A stretch of DNA of 64,000 nucleotides. It comes from Aedoeadaptatus acetigenes (GTDB taxonomy: Bacteria; Bacillota; Clostridia; Tissierellales; Peptoniphilaceae). Within the stretch, counting starts at the first letter, position 1; the number at the start of each line of letters is the position of its first letter. The DNA lies in contig NZ_JAOQJD010000007.1 in assembly GCF_025566985.1 (NCBI RefSeq), forward strand, positions 53,403-117,402, written 5' to 3'. The position numbers and the translations under genes were made by a program. Of this stretch, positions 28,076 through 35,621 are shown piece after piece. The notes under the pieces are model-generated. The model had not been told where the DNA came from. It searched no databases and worked only from the letters and a program-made list of their open reading frames with translations.

Positions 28076-28104
28076 TTTACAAATATGCTCTTACGTGCTA
28101 TTAT
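28076..28104 (+). promoter_or_regulatory. promoter upstream of the tet(M) leader (Ptet)
   Basis: TTTACA (28076-28081) and TATTAT (28099-28104) with a 17-base spacer, ~180 bases upstream of the orf12 leader. Confidence 0.75.
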
Positions 28105-28135
28105 TTAAGTATCTATTTAAAAGGAGTTAATAAAT

Positions 28136-28242
28136 ATGCGGCAAGGTATTCTTAAATAAACTGTCAATTTGATAGTGGGAACAAATAATTGGATGTCCTT
28201 TTTTAGGAGGGCTTAGTTTTTTGTACCCAGTTTAAGAATACC
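28136..28242 (+). promoter_or_regulatory. 7-codon leader frame and long-range inverted repeat before orf12
   Basis: AAAGGAG precedes ATG CGG CAA GGT ATT CTT AAA TAA (28136-28159). The coding part GGTATTCTTAAA pairs perfectly with TTTAAGAATACC at 28231-28242, so translation of the tiny frame could alter folding of the tet(M) leader RNA. Confidence 0.45.
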
Positions 28243-28280
28243 TTTATCATGTGATTCTAAAGTATCCAGAGAATATCTGT

Positions 28281-28367
28281 ATGCTTTGTATACCTATGGT
28301 TATGCATAAAAATCCCAGTGATAAAAGTATTTATCACTGGGATTTTTATGCCCTTTTGGGTTTTTGA
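28281..28367 (+). CDS. orf12: Orf12, tet(M) leader peptide
   Basis: 28 residues beginning MLCIPMVMHKNPSD. In Tn916 its translation, together with the terminator that overlaps it, controls transcription into tet(M): slow ribosomes under tetracycline favour readthrough. It ends 15 bases before tet(M). Confidence 0.85.
   Translation: MLCIPMVMHKNPSDKSIYHWDFYALLGF
28308..28347 (+). terminator. tet(M) attenuator
   Basis: A perfect 18-bp stem (AAAAATCCCAGTGATAAA at 28308 pairs with its complement after an AGTA loop) ending in T residues, wholly within orf12. It acts as the regulated terminator upstream of tet(M). Confidence 0.88.
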
Positions 28368-28382
28368 ATGGAGGAAAATCAC

Positions 28383-30302
28383 ATGAAAATTATTAATATT
28401 GGAGTTTTAGCTCATGTTGATGCAGGAAAAACTACCTTAACAGAAAGCTTATTATATAACAGTGGAGCGATTACAGAATTAGGAAGCGTGGACAAAGGTA
28501 CAACGAGGACGGATAATACGCTTTTAGAACGTCAGAGAGGAATTACAATTCAGACAGGAATAACCTCTTTTCAGTGGGAAAATACGAAGGTGAACATCAT
28601 AGACACGCCAGGACATATGGATTTCTTAGCAGAAGTATATCGTTCATTATCAGTTTTAGATGGGGCAATTCTACTGATTTCTGCAAAAGATGGCGTACAA
28701 GCACAAACTCGTATATTATTTCATGCACTTAGGAAAATGGGGATTCCCACAATCTTTTTTATCAATAAGATTGACCAAAATGGAATTGATTTATCAACGG
28801 TTTATCAGGATATTAAAGAGAAACTTTCTGCCGAAATTGTAATCAAACAGAAGGTAGAACTGTATCCTAATATGTGTGTGACGAACTTTACCGAATCTGA
28901 ACAATGGGATACGGTAATAGAGGGAAACGATGACCTTTTAGAGAAATATATGTCCGGTAAATCATTAGAAGCATTGGAACTCGAACAAGAGGAAAGCATA
29001 AGATTTCAGAATTGTTCTCTGTTCCCTCTTTATCATGGAAGTGCAAAAAGTAATATAGGGATTGATAACCTTATAGAAGTTATTACTAATAAATTTTATT
29101 CATCAACACATCGAGGTCCGTCTGAACTTTGCGGAAATGTTTTCAAAATTGAATATACAAAAAAAAGACAACGTCTTGCATATATACGCCTTTATAGTGG
29201 AGTACTACATTTACGAGATTCGGTTAGAGTATCAGAAAAAGAAAAAATAAAAGTTACAGAAATGTATACTTCAATAAATGGTGAATTATGTAAGATTGAT
29301 AGAGCTTATTCTGGAGAAATTGTTATTTTGCAAAATGAGTTTTTGAAGTTAAATAGTGTTCTTGGAGATACAAAACTATTGCCACAGAGAAAAAAGATTG
29401 AAAATCCGCACCCTCTACTACAAACAACTGTTGAACCGAGTAAACCTGAACAGAGAGAAATGTTGCTTGATGCCCTTTTGGAAATCTCAGATAGTGATCC
29501 GCTTCTACGATATTACGTGGATTCTACGACACATGAAATTATACTTTCTTTCTTAGGGAAAGTACAAATGGAAGTGATTAGTGCACTGTTGCAAGAAAAG
29601 TATCATGTGGAGATAGAACTAAAAGAGCCTACAGTCATTTATATGGAGAGACCGTTAAAAAATGCAGAATATACCATTCACATCGAAGTGCCGCCAAATC
29701 CTTTCTGGGCTTCCATTGGTTTATCTGTATCACCGCTTCCGTTGGGAAGTGGAATGCAGTATGAGAGCTCGGTTTCTCTTGGATACTTAAATCAATCATT
29801 TCAAAATGCAGTTATGGAAGGGATACGCTATGGTTGCGAACAAGGATTATATGGTTGGAATGTGACGGACTGTAAAATCTGTTTTAAGTATGGCTTATAC
29901 TATAGCCCTGTTAGTACCCCAGCAGATTTTCGGATGCTTGCTCCTATTGTATTGGAACAAGTCTTAAAAAAAGCTGGAACAGAATTGTTAGAGCCATATC
30001 TTAGTTTTAAAATTTATGCGCCACAGGAATATCTTTCACGAGCATACAACGATGCTCCTAAATATTGTGCGAACATCGTAGACACTCAATTGAAAAATAA
30101 TGAGGTCATTCTTAGTGGAGAAATCCCTGCTCGGTGTATTCAAGAATATCGTAGTGATTTAACTTTCTTTACAAATGGACGTAGTGTTTGTTTAACAGAG
30201 TTAAAAGGGTACCATGTTACTACCGGTGAACCTGTTTGCCAGCCCCGTCGTCCAAATAGTCGGATAGATAAAGTACGATATATGTTCAATAAAATAACTT
30301 AG
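28383..30302 (+). CDS. tet(M): Tet(M) ribosomal protection protein (tetracycline resistance)
   Basis: 639 residues, full length. It is an EF-G-like GTPase that removes tetracycline from the ribosome. The G1 motif AHVDAGKTT is at residues 10-18, G3 DTPGH near 74 and G4 NKID near 128; the C-terminal domain IV/V region is complete. Start ATG 28383 follows ATGGAGGAAAATCAC; an in-frame ATG at 28368 is part of that binding site. Regulated by the upstream attenuator; readthrough also feeds orf7-orf8. Confidence 0.98.
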   Translation: MKIINIGVLAHVDAGKTTLTESLLYNSGAITELGSVDKGTTRTDNTLLERQRGITIQTGITSFQWENTKVNIIDTPGHMDFLAEVYRSLSVLDGAILLISAKDGVQAQTRILFHALRKMGIPTIFFINKIDQNGIDLSTVYQDIKEKLSAEIVIKQKVELYPNMCVTNFTESEQWDTVIEGNDDLLEKYMSGKSLEALELEQEESIRFQNCSLFPLYHGSAKSNIGIDNLIEVITNKFYSSTHRGPSELCGNVFKIEYTKKRQRLAYIRLYSGVLHLRDSVRVSEKEKIKVTEMYTSINGELCKIDRAYSGEIVILQNEFLKLNSVLGDTKLLPQRKKIENPHPLLQTTVEPSKPEQREMLLDALLEISDSDPLLRYYVDSTTHEIILSFLGKVQMEVISALLQEKYHVEIELKEPTVIYMERPLKNAEYTIHIEVPPNPFWASIGLSVSPLPLGSGMQYESSVSLGYLNQSFQNAVMEGIRYGCEQGLYGWNVTDCKICFKYGLYYSPVSTPADFRMLAPIVLEQVLKKAGTELLEPYLSFKIYAPQEYLSRAYNDAPKYCANIVDTQLKNNEVILSGEIPARCIQEYRSDLTFFTNGRSVCLTELKGYHVTTGEPVCQPRRPNSRIDKVRYMFNKIT

Positions 30303-30399
30303 TGTATTTTATGTTGTTATATAAATATGGTTTCTTGTTAAATAAGATGAAATATTTTTTAATAAAGATTTGAATTAAAGTGTAAAGGAGGAGATAGTT

Positions 30400-30588
30400 A
30401 TTATAAACTACAAGTGGATATTGTGTCCTGTATGTGGAAATAAAACACGATTAAAGATAAGGGAAGATACTGAATTAAAAAAATTCCCCCTCTATTGTCC
30501 GAAATGCAGACAAGAAAATTTAATTGAAATAAAGCAGTTCAAAGTAACTGTGATTACAGAGCCAGACGCAAAGACGCAGAGCCGATAA
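30400..30588 (+). CDS. orf6: Orf6, cysteine-rich KTR-type small protein
   Basis: About 62 residues carrying WILCPVCGNKTRLKIREDTE and a second PLYCPKCRQE pair, i.e. a four-cysteine zinc-ribbon-like module. GGAGGAG lies upstream, but no ATG, GTG or TTG is in frame near it. Translation would have to start at ATT 30400 or ATA 30403, so the start is uncertain or the copy is poorly expressed. Function unknown; widespread near tet(M). Confidence 0.7.
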   Translation: MINYKWILCPVCGNKTRLKIREDTELKKFPLYCPKCRQENLIEIKQFKVTVITEPDAKTQSR

Positions 30589-30621
30589 AATGAGATTAAT
30601 ACAATCTCATTTTATCGGCTC
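30578..30621. terminator. bidirectional terminator between orf6 and orf9
   Basis: A long perfect inverted repeat (AGAGCCGATAAAATGAGATT and its complement around a five-base loop) overlaps the orf6 stop. It sits between convergent orf6 and orf9. Confidence 0.85.
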
Positions 30622-30647
30622 TTTCCGTTATGTATGGATTCTTTTAA

Positions 30648-31001
30648 TTAGTCTTCGATGTTTCTTGCTTCGTTGATACCGCTGGCTAAAGATTCCATTA
30701 AGGATAGTTCTTTGTCTGTAAAGCTATCCATGTATTTCTCTATCTGTAATCGTCGGGTGCTTTTTACCAAGTTATTAGCAGGTAAGAAAAATTCATCAAC
30801 GGAAACATGAAGTAACGATACAAGGTCATAAAGAACTTGTATGCTGGGGTGTTGCCCTTTATTTTCAATATTAGTTAAGTACCGTGGGTCAATTTCAATC
30901 AATGCTCCCACTTGTTCACGAGTTAAACCTCGTTTCAATCGAGCTTCTTTAATGGCTAAACCAAAGGCTCTAAAATCATATTTATCTTCTTTTTTACGCA
31001 T
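30648..31001 (-). CDS. orf9: Orf9, XRE-family repressor
   Basis: 117 residues with an N-terminal helix-turn-helix (RGLTREQVGALIEIDPRYLTNIENKG). It is the only gene of Tn916 here that runs against the rest. In Tn916 it is considered a negative regulator of orf7-orf8, which in turn drive xis-int and the transfer operon. Confidence 0.93.
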   Translation of the reverse strand: MRKKEDKYDFRAFGLAIKEARLKRGLTREQVGALIEIDPRYLTNIENKGQHPSIQVLYDLVSLLHVSVDEFFLPANNLVKSTRRLQIEKYMDSFTDKELSLMESLASGINEARNIED

Positions 31002-31505
31002 AGTAGACCACCTCTATACATTTTATTGTTCCTACTGAATTAAAAACAGGTATAGAAAAACGTGTTATATGGTTTATAGGTTTATATTTAATAAAAAGCA
31101 CTACTAAACGCCAATAAAAAAAACCGTTATATGGTAGTGCTATTTACGCTGTTAAAATATTGTATATTACTTCCAAATGGCGGTTTGTTGGAGGTCAACG
31201 TCGCCATGAAGTACATCATATACAATAAATTTCCTTACATTGGGTTCTTGTCAAAAAAAGTCGTCTATCTGCAATAGATAAGTACGTCCACCAATGTGGT
31301 TTTATAAATCATATAGATAGAATAACAGAAGCATGTAAACAGAGAAATAAATCTGTTTATATGCTTTTTTGGCTATTCAGAACTTTTTTACAAAGTTTAT
31401 TTATCAGTAATGCAACAAATCCCCCTTTCACATTGGGACTAAGAGTGAAAGGAGATAAACGAGCAAGGCTCACTTCCTTTCCTAGATAGAAAGGGGGTGA
31501 GAAAC
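31002..31505 (+). promoter_or_regulatory. orf9-orf7 control interval
   Basis: This 504-base gap separates divergent orf9 and orf7 and must contain both promoters. It holds an inverted repeat around GCACTAC / GTAGTGC (31100-31140) and a possible 23-residue frame (31206-31277, begins MKYIIYNKF, GGAGG upstream). I could not assign the promoters with confidence. Confidence 0.5.
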
Positions 31506-31931
31506 ATGAAACCATCTTCTTTTCAGACCACAATAGAAAATCAGTTTGACTATATCTGTAAACGTGCTATGGAAGACGAGCGAAAGAATTATATGCTTTA
31601 TCTTTCAAGGATTGCAAAGCGTGAGGTGTCCTTTTCGGATGTTGGCGATTATCTTGTTAGCCAGTTTGCGACAACAGATAACTATTCAACTGACTTTCAG
31701 ATTTTTACACTCAATGGGTTATCAGTAGGCGTTGAAAATGATTTGTTGAGTGAAGCATTACGTGAGTTGCCAGACAAGAAACGTGAAATTCTACTGCTGT
31801 TTTACTTTATGGACATGAGCGATTCAGAAATTGCAGACCTGTTGAAATTGAACCGTTCTACTGTCTATCGGCATAGAACCAGTGGACTAGCCTTAATCAA
31901 GAAGTTTATGGAGGAGGAAAACGAAGAATGA
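31506..31931 (+). CDS. orf7: Orf7, sigma-factor-like activator
   Basis: 141 residues from ATG 31506 (AAGGGGGTGAG upstream; a GTG at 31497 is possible). The C-terminal half has a sigma-70 region 4 helix-turn-helix (LPDKKREILLLFYFMDMSDS, then EIADLLKLNRSTVYRHR). It upregulates Tn916 excision and transfer functions when tet(M) transcription reads through. Confidence 0.9.
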   Translation: MKPSSFQTTIENQFDYICKRAMEDERKNYMLYLSRIAKREVSFSDVGDYLVSQFATTDNYSTDFQIFTLNGLSVGVENDLLSEALRELPDKKREILLLFYFMDMSDSEIADLLKLNRSTVYRHRTSGLALIKKFMEEENEE

Positions 31932-32158
31932 GAAAAGAATATTCCAGAATTCCATTCCCATTGATTGTAAAGGCTTGTGATGGCGATACAGAAGCGATTA
32001 ACCAGATTCTACATTATTACAGAGGGTACATTGCTAAACGCTCTCTACGGTTGATGAAAGATGAATATGGCAATCAAAGTATGGTCGTTGATGAGGTCTT
32101 ACGTGGACGAATGGAAACCAGGTTGATTACAAAAATCCTGTCATTTGAGATTGAGTAG
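31928..32158 (+). CDS. orf8: Orf8, small helix-turn-helix-type regulator
   Basis: 76 residues; starts in the ATGA overlap with orf7. Pairs with Orf7 in Tn916 regulation. The ending (QSMVVDEVLRGRMETRLITK) is characteristic. Confidence 0.88.
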   Translation: MRKEYSRIPFPLIVKACDGDTEAINQILHYYRGYIAKRSLRLMKDEYGNQSMVVDEVLRGRMETRLITKILSFEIE

Positions 32159-32619
32159 CACCGATTTATCTCTCTTTTCGTGGAAGTGCGGACGAGCTTT
32201 CCATACTTCCCGATTGGGGAGGTTTGTTATTCCATCAAAGCATATTGTCTTTCAGTATGTTTTGATAGGCTGACAAGCCATCTGTTCTTTGAAAACTGAA
32301 TAACAGCAGTCGAATACATTTCGATAAGAAAAGAGCCAACGGAGCTGACCGCCATGACCTGCCCTGTAAAGATAGCGAGCGATTCATGTCAGTGATCCGA
32401 GAAGTAATCTTTAGCAGGATTGCCAGCGAAGACATTCTTATCGTAATAATGATACTCCTGTATCGTCATAGTCCGAGCGTTAAAAGCGTCGCAGGCAATG
32501 AGTACAGTTGGACGAGAACCGTGCAAGGGTGGAACTCCCGTGAGCTTTGCTAAAGCTGTTCGATTGCTTGTAAAACTACTTTTATGAAATCTAACGTGTG
32601 ATTGGGAAAGGAGGATTTT
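32159..32619 (+). promoter_or_regulatory. orf8-xis interval
   Basis: 461 bases with no strong gene. It contains a possible 34-codon frame (32449-32553, begins MILLYRHSPSVK) without a clear ribosome site, and short inverted repeats. Transcription from orf7-orf8 crosses it into xis. Confidence 0.45.
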
Positions 32620-32823
32620 ATGAAGCAGACAGATATTCCTATCTGGGAGCGTTATACCCTGACCATTGAAGAAGCGTCTAAGTATTTCCGTATTGGCGAA
32701 AATAAGCTCCGTCGTTTGGCAGATGAAAATAAAAATGCTGATTGGCTGATTATGAATGGCAATCGTATTCAGATAAAGCGAAAACAGTTTGAAAAAATTA
32801 TTGATAAATTGGACGCAATCTAG
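32620..32823 (+). CDS. xis: Tn916 excisionase
   Basis: 67 residues from ATG 32620 (AAGGAGG upstream). A winged-helix MerR-like DNA-binding fold is recognisable: TIEEASKYFRIGENKLRRLA. It bends the element ends and steers Int toward excision. Int follows 81 bases later. Confidence 0.95.
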   Translation: MKQTDIPIWERYTLTIEEASKYFRIGENKLRRLADENKNADWLIMNGNRIQIKRKQFEKIIDKLDAI

Positions 32824-32904
32824 CGTCGCCAAAGGGTCTTGGATATGATAAAATAGCATTAAGTCGTATCAAGGCTCTTTCCATTTTGGAAAGGAGCGAA
32901 AGCC

Positions 32905-34122
32905 ATGTCAGAGAAAAGACGTGACAATAAAGGTCGCATTTTAAAGACTGGGGAGAGCCAACGAAAAGACGGAAGATACTTATATAAATATGTAGATTCA
33001 TTTGGAGAACCGCAATTTATCTACTCATGGAAACTGGTGGCTACAGACAGAGTACCAGCAGGAAAGCGTGATTGTGTTCCTCTTCGGGAAAAAGTTGCGG
33101 AGCTACTGAAAGACATTCATGATGGCATTGATGTTGTAGGAAAGAAAATGACACTTTGTCAGCTTTACGCAAAGCAGAATGCTCAAAGACCCAATGTGAA
33201 GAAAGGCACGCAAACTGGACGGAAATATCTGATGGATATTTTGACAAAGGACAAGTTAGGTGCAAGGAGCATAGACAGCATTAAACCGTCTGACGCTAAA
33301 GAATGGGCGATTAGAATGAGTGAAGATGGATATGCTTATCAAACCATCAATAACTATAAGCGTTCTTTAAGGGCTTCATTCTATATTGCGATTGAAGACG
33401 ATTGTGTTCGGAAGAATCCCTTTGACTTCCAGCTAAATACCGTCATTGATGATGATACTGTTCCTAAAGTCGCATTGACAACGGAGCAGGAAGAAAAGCT
33501 GTTATCCTTTGCGAAAGCTGATAAGACCTACAGCAAGAATTATGATGAAATCCTGATACTCTTAAAAACGGGTCTTCGTATTTCAGAGTTTGGCGGTCTG
33601 ACACTTCCAGATTTGGATTTTGAAAATCGTCTTGTCAAGGTAGACCATCAGTTACTACGAGATACTGAAAATGGATACTACATTGAAACTCCCAAGACTA
33701 AAAGTGGCGAACGACAAGTTCCTATGGTTGAAGAAGCCTATCAAGCGTTTCAGCGAGTGCTGGCGAATCGGAAGAACCGTAAATGTGTTGTGATTGATGG
33801 TTATAGTAATTTCCTTTTTCTCAATGGGAAAGACTATCCTAAAGTGGCAAGTGATTACAATGGTATGTTGAAAAACCTTGTCAAGAAATACAATAAATAT
33901 CATGAGGATAAGCTACCCCATATCACTCCACACATTTTGCGTCATACGTTCTGCACTAACTATGCAAATGCAGGAATGAACCCAAAAGCATTGCAGTACA
34001 TTATGGGGCATGCGAATATAAACATGACGCTGAACTATTACGCACATGCTACATTCGATTCTGCTATGGCAGAGATGAACCGCTTGGAAAAAAAGAAACA
34101 GCAGGAACGTCTTGTTGCTTAG
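32905..34122 (+). CDS. int: Tn916 tyrosine integrase
   Basis: 405 residues. It has an N-terminal arm-binding domain (about 1-70), a core-binding SAM-like domain (about 80-170) and a catalytic domain with Arg in LLKTGLRISEFGGL, HILRHTFCT and the nucleophile in MTLNYYAHAT. Full length. It integrates Tn916 preferentially in AT-rich bent DNA. Confidence 0.97.
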   Translation: MSEKRRDNKGRILKTGESQRKDGRYLYKYVDSFGEPQFIYSWKLVATDRVPAGKRDCVPLREKVAELLKDIHDGIDVVGKKMTLCQLYAKQNAQRPNVKKGTQTGRKYLMDILTKDKLGARSIDSIKPSDAKEWAIRMSEDGYAYQTINNYKRSLRASFYIAIEDDCVRKNPFDFQLNTVIDDDTVPKVALTTEQEEKLLSFAKADKTYSKNYDEILILLKTGLRISEFGGLTLPDLDFENRLVKVDHQLLRDTENGYYIETPKTKSGERQVPMVEEAYQAFQRVLANRKNRKCVVIDGYSNFLFLNGKDYPKVASDYNGMLKNLVKKYNKYHEDKLPHITPHILRHTFCTNYANAGMNPKALQYIMGHANINMTLNYYAHATFDSAMAEMNRLEKKKQQERLVA

Positions 34123-34329
34123 TAGTACAGATGAATTTACTACTAATTTACCACTTCTGACAGCTAAGACATGAGGAAATATGCAAAGAAACGTGAAGTA
34201 TCTTCCTACAGTAAAAATACTCGAAAGCACATAGAATAAGGCTTTACGAGCATTTAAGAAAATATAAAAAGATAATTAGAAATTTATACTTTGTTTCAAA
34301 GAAAAAAGAGATAACATTGATTAACAGTT

Positions 34330-34533
34330 TCATTTCTCCACCTCTTCTTCTCTCGCATTGGGATTCTCGGATTGAAAGACGTTTATTAACTCCTCTATGT
34401 CTTCCTTTGTTGCATAAGATTTAGCAAAAAGAAAGGCAGTCGATCGATAGGATAAAAAACGGTTTCTTTCTTTATTTTTTTGCTTCCATTTTTTCGTTGC
34501 ACGCATTTGGCTTTTAGATGTTTTCTTTTCCAT
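34330..34533 (-). CDS. small basic protein of unknown function
   Basis: 67 residues, lysine/arginine-rich N-terminus (SQMRATKKWKQKNKERNRFL) and an acidic tail. It directly follows the ParB-like gene (1-base gap). Small basic proteins of this look are common in clostridial conjugative elements and may bind DNA, but I do not recognise a named family. Tn916 inserted ~60 bases past its stop. Confidence 0.6.
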   Translation of the reverse strand: MEKKTSKSQMRATKKWKQKNKERNRFLSYRSTAFLFAKSYATKEDIEELINVFQSENPNAREEEVEK

Positions 34534-34534
34534 C

Positions 34535-35503
34535 CTAAACTCCCTTGCCGTGCAATTTTTCTATTACGTCTGATAGGATTCTACGATCAATAGGATTCAA
34601 ATTTTCTTTATTTAAGTTCATTGTTAGATCATAGATAGATTGAACTTTCGGATTTGCTTCCTCACCTGCTCGCTCGTTATATCTTTCGTTGTAGTCGTGT
34701 ATATTTATTGCAATATTTCTAATCTTGAATATTTGACTTTGATTTGTATTTAAATCAGTTAGCCTTATTTTTTTCTTCGATTGTGGCTCAATTTTATAAC
34801 CGTTTAAAGTCGATTCATTGTGTACCATATCGAAAATAACGGTTTCTATTTCGTCTATACTTTTCCCGGAAAAACGATTGTTTTTTTTAGGATTATTTTC
34901 ATCATTAATAAATAACTCGCTTACTGCGTCAGGTATAAACTCTTTGTAATTATCTATTATACTAAGAGCTTCTTTAACATTAATTTTTCCTGATAAAAAA
35001 GACTTCATATCGTCTTCTCTTAAATTGTTTTTTATTTTTGTATAGTCAGCTACTTGACGTTCTTTTAATCCTATATTTTCAGCAATAAGCTTTCTAGTAA
35101 GTCCCTTTACCGATGGGTCTAGCTTTTTTAATTCCTTAATATACTTTTCTAGAAAAACTATTTCACGGTATTTATCTTGTACAGATCGATTATTTTCATC
35201 ATGGTTTGATTGCACAACGGCTATTTTAGCTTTTATGAGATCTAGGGAATTTTCAATCGGGAACAGAATACAAGGTACCATTGCGTCACCATGTATTGCT
35301 ATTTTTGCTCTGCGATGTCCATCAATAATTGTATATTTGCCACTAGGATTCTCATATACTAATAAAGGTTTTTGGATTCCATATTGATCTATACTTTCTC
35401 TAAGTTTTTCATCATCCTCCGGATCCCTTTCATAAATTAGATTCTCTGGATCGATTAGAAGATCCTCGGGATCTAAAAGAATAATATTATTTGTTTCATT
35501 CAT
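34535..35503 (-). CDS. ParB/Srx-like nuclease-domain protein
   Basis: 322 residues. The N-terminal ParB-like domain has the IDGHRRAKIAIH box (about residue 60) and an earlier QYGIQKPLLVYE strand; a helix-turn-helix-like segment follows (TRKLIAENIGLKERQVADYT, ~130-150). The C-terminal half is unlike standard ParB. There is no parA beside it in the window, so a partition role is doubtful; CTP-dependent DNA clamping or gene regulation is possible. A TATAAT lies ~35 bases upstream of the start. Confidence 0.78.
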   Translation of the reverse strand: MNETNNIILLDPEDLLIDPENLIYERDPEDDEKLRESIDQYGIQKPLLVYENPSGKYTIIDGHRRAKIAIHGDAMVPCILFPIENSLDLIKAKIAVVQSNHDENNRSVQDKYREIVFLEKYIKELKKLDPSVKGLTRKLIAENIGLKERQVADYTKIKNNLREDDMKSFLSGKINVKEALSIIDNYKEFIPDAVSELFINDENNPKKNNRFSGKSIDEIETVIFDMVHNESTLNGYKIEPQSKKKIRLTDLNTNQSQIFKIRNIAINIHDYNERYNERAGEEANPKVQSIYDLTMNLNKENLNPIDRRILSDVIEKLHGKGV

Positions 35504-35592
35504 GTTAAGTTCCTTCTCCGTTTATTATTACTGTAATTATATCAGATAAATGTGCAATGACACCTATCTATGAGAGAGAACTTATAGTTATA

Positions 35593-35614
35593 TGAGCCTC
35601 GCTTAACGCAAGGC
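35593..35614. repeat. hairpin between the ParB-like and CAP genes
   Basis: GAGCCTCGC / GCAAGGCTC-type stem with a short loop. A T-rich stretch follows on the plus strand rather than on the minus strand used by the flanking genes, so terminator activity for them is uncertain. Confidence 0.5.
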
Positions 35615-35621
35615 TCTTGTT

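Larger units (their letters stand above)
16257..34270 (+). mobile_element. Tn916: Tn916-family conjugative transposon carrying tet(M)
   Basis: About 18.0 kb, matching the ~18 kb of Tn916. Gene order from orf24 to int is the canonical one, and I see no disrupted gene. The left end is set by the known terminal segment AGCATAAAAATCTAGTTATC and the right end by CGAAAGCACATAGAATAAGG and the sequence after it; the exact borders are uncertain by about 10 bases. Int arm-like repeats (ACTAATTTACTACTT and variants) occur near both ends (16343 and 34140). It inserted in AT-rich DNA beside a terminator of the larger element. Confidence 0.95.
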
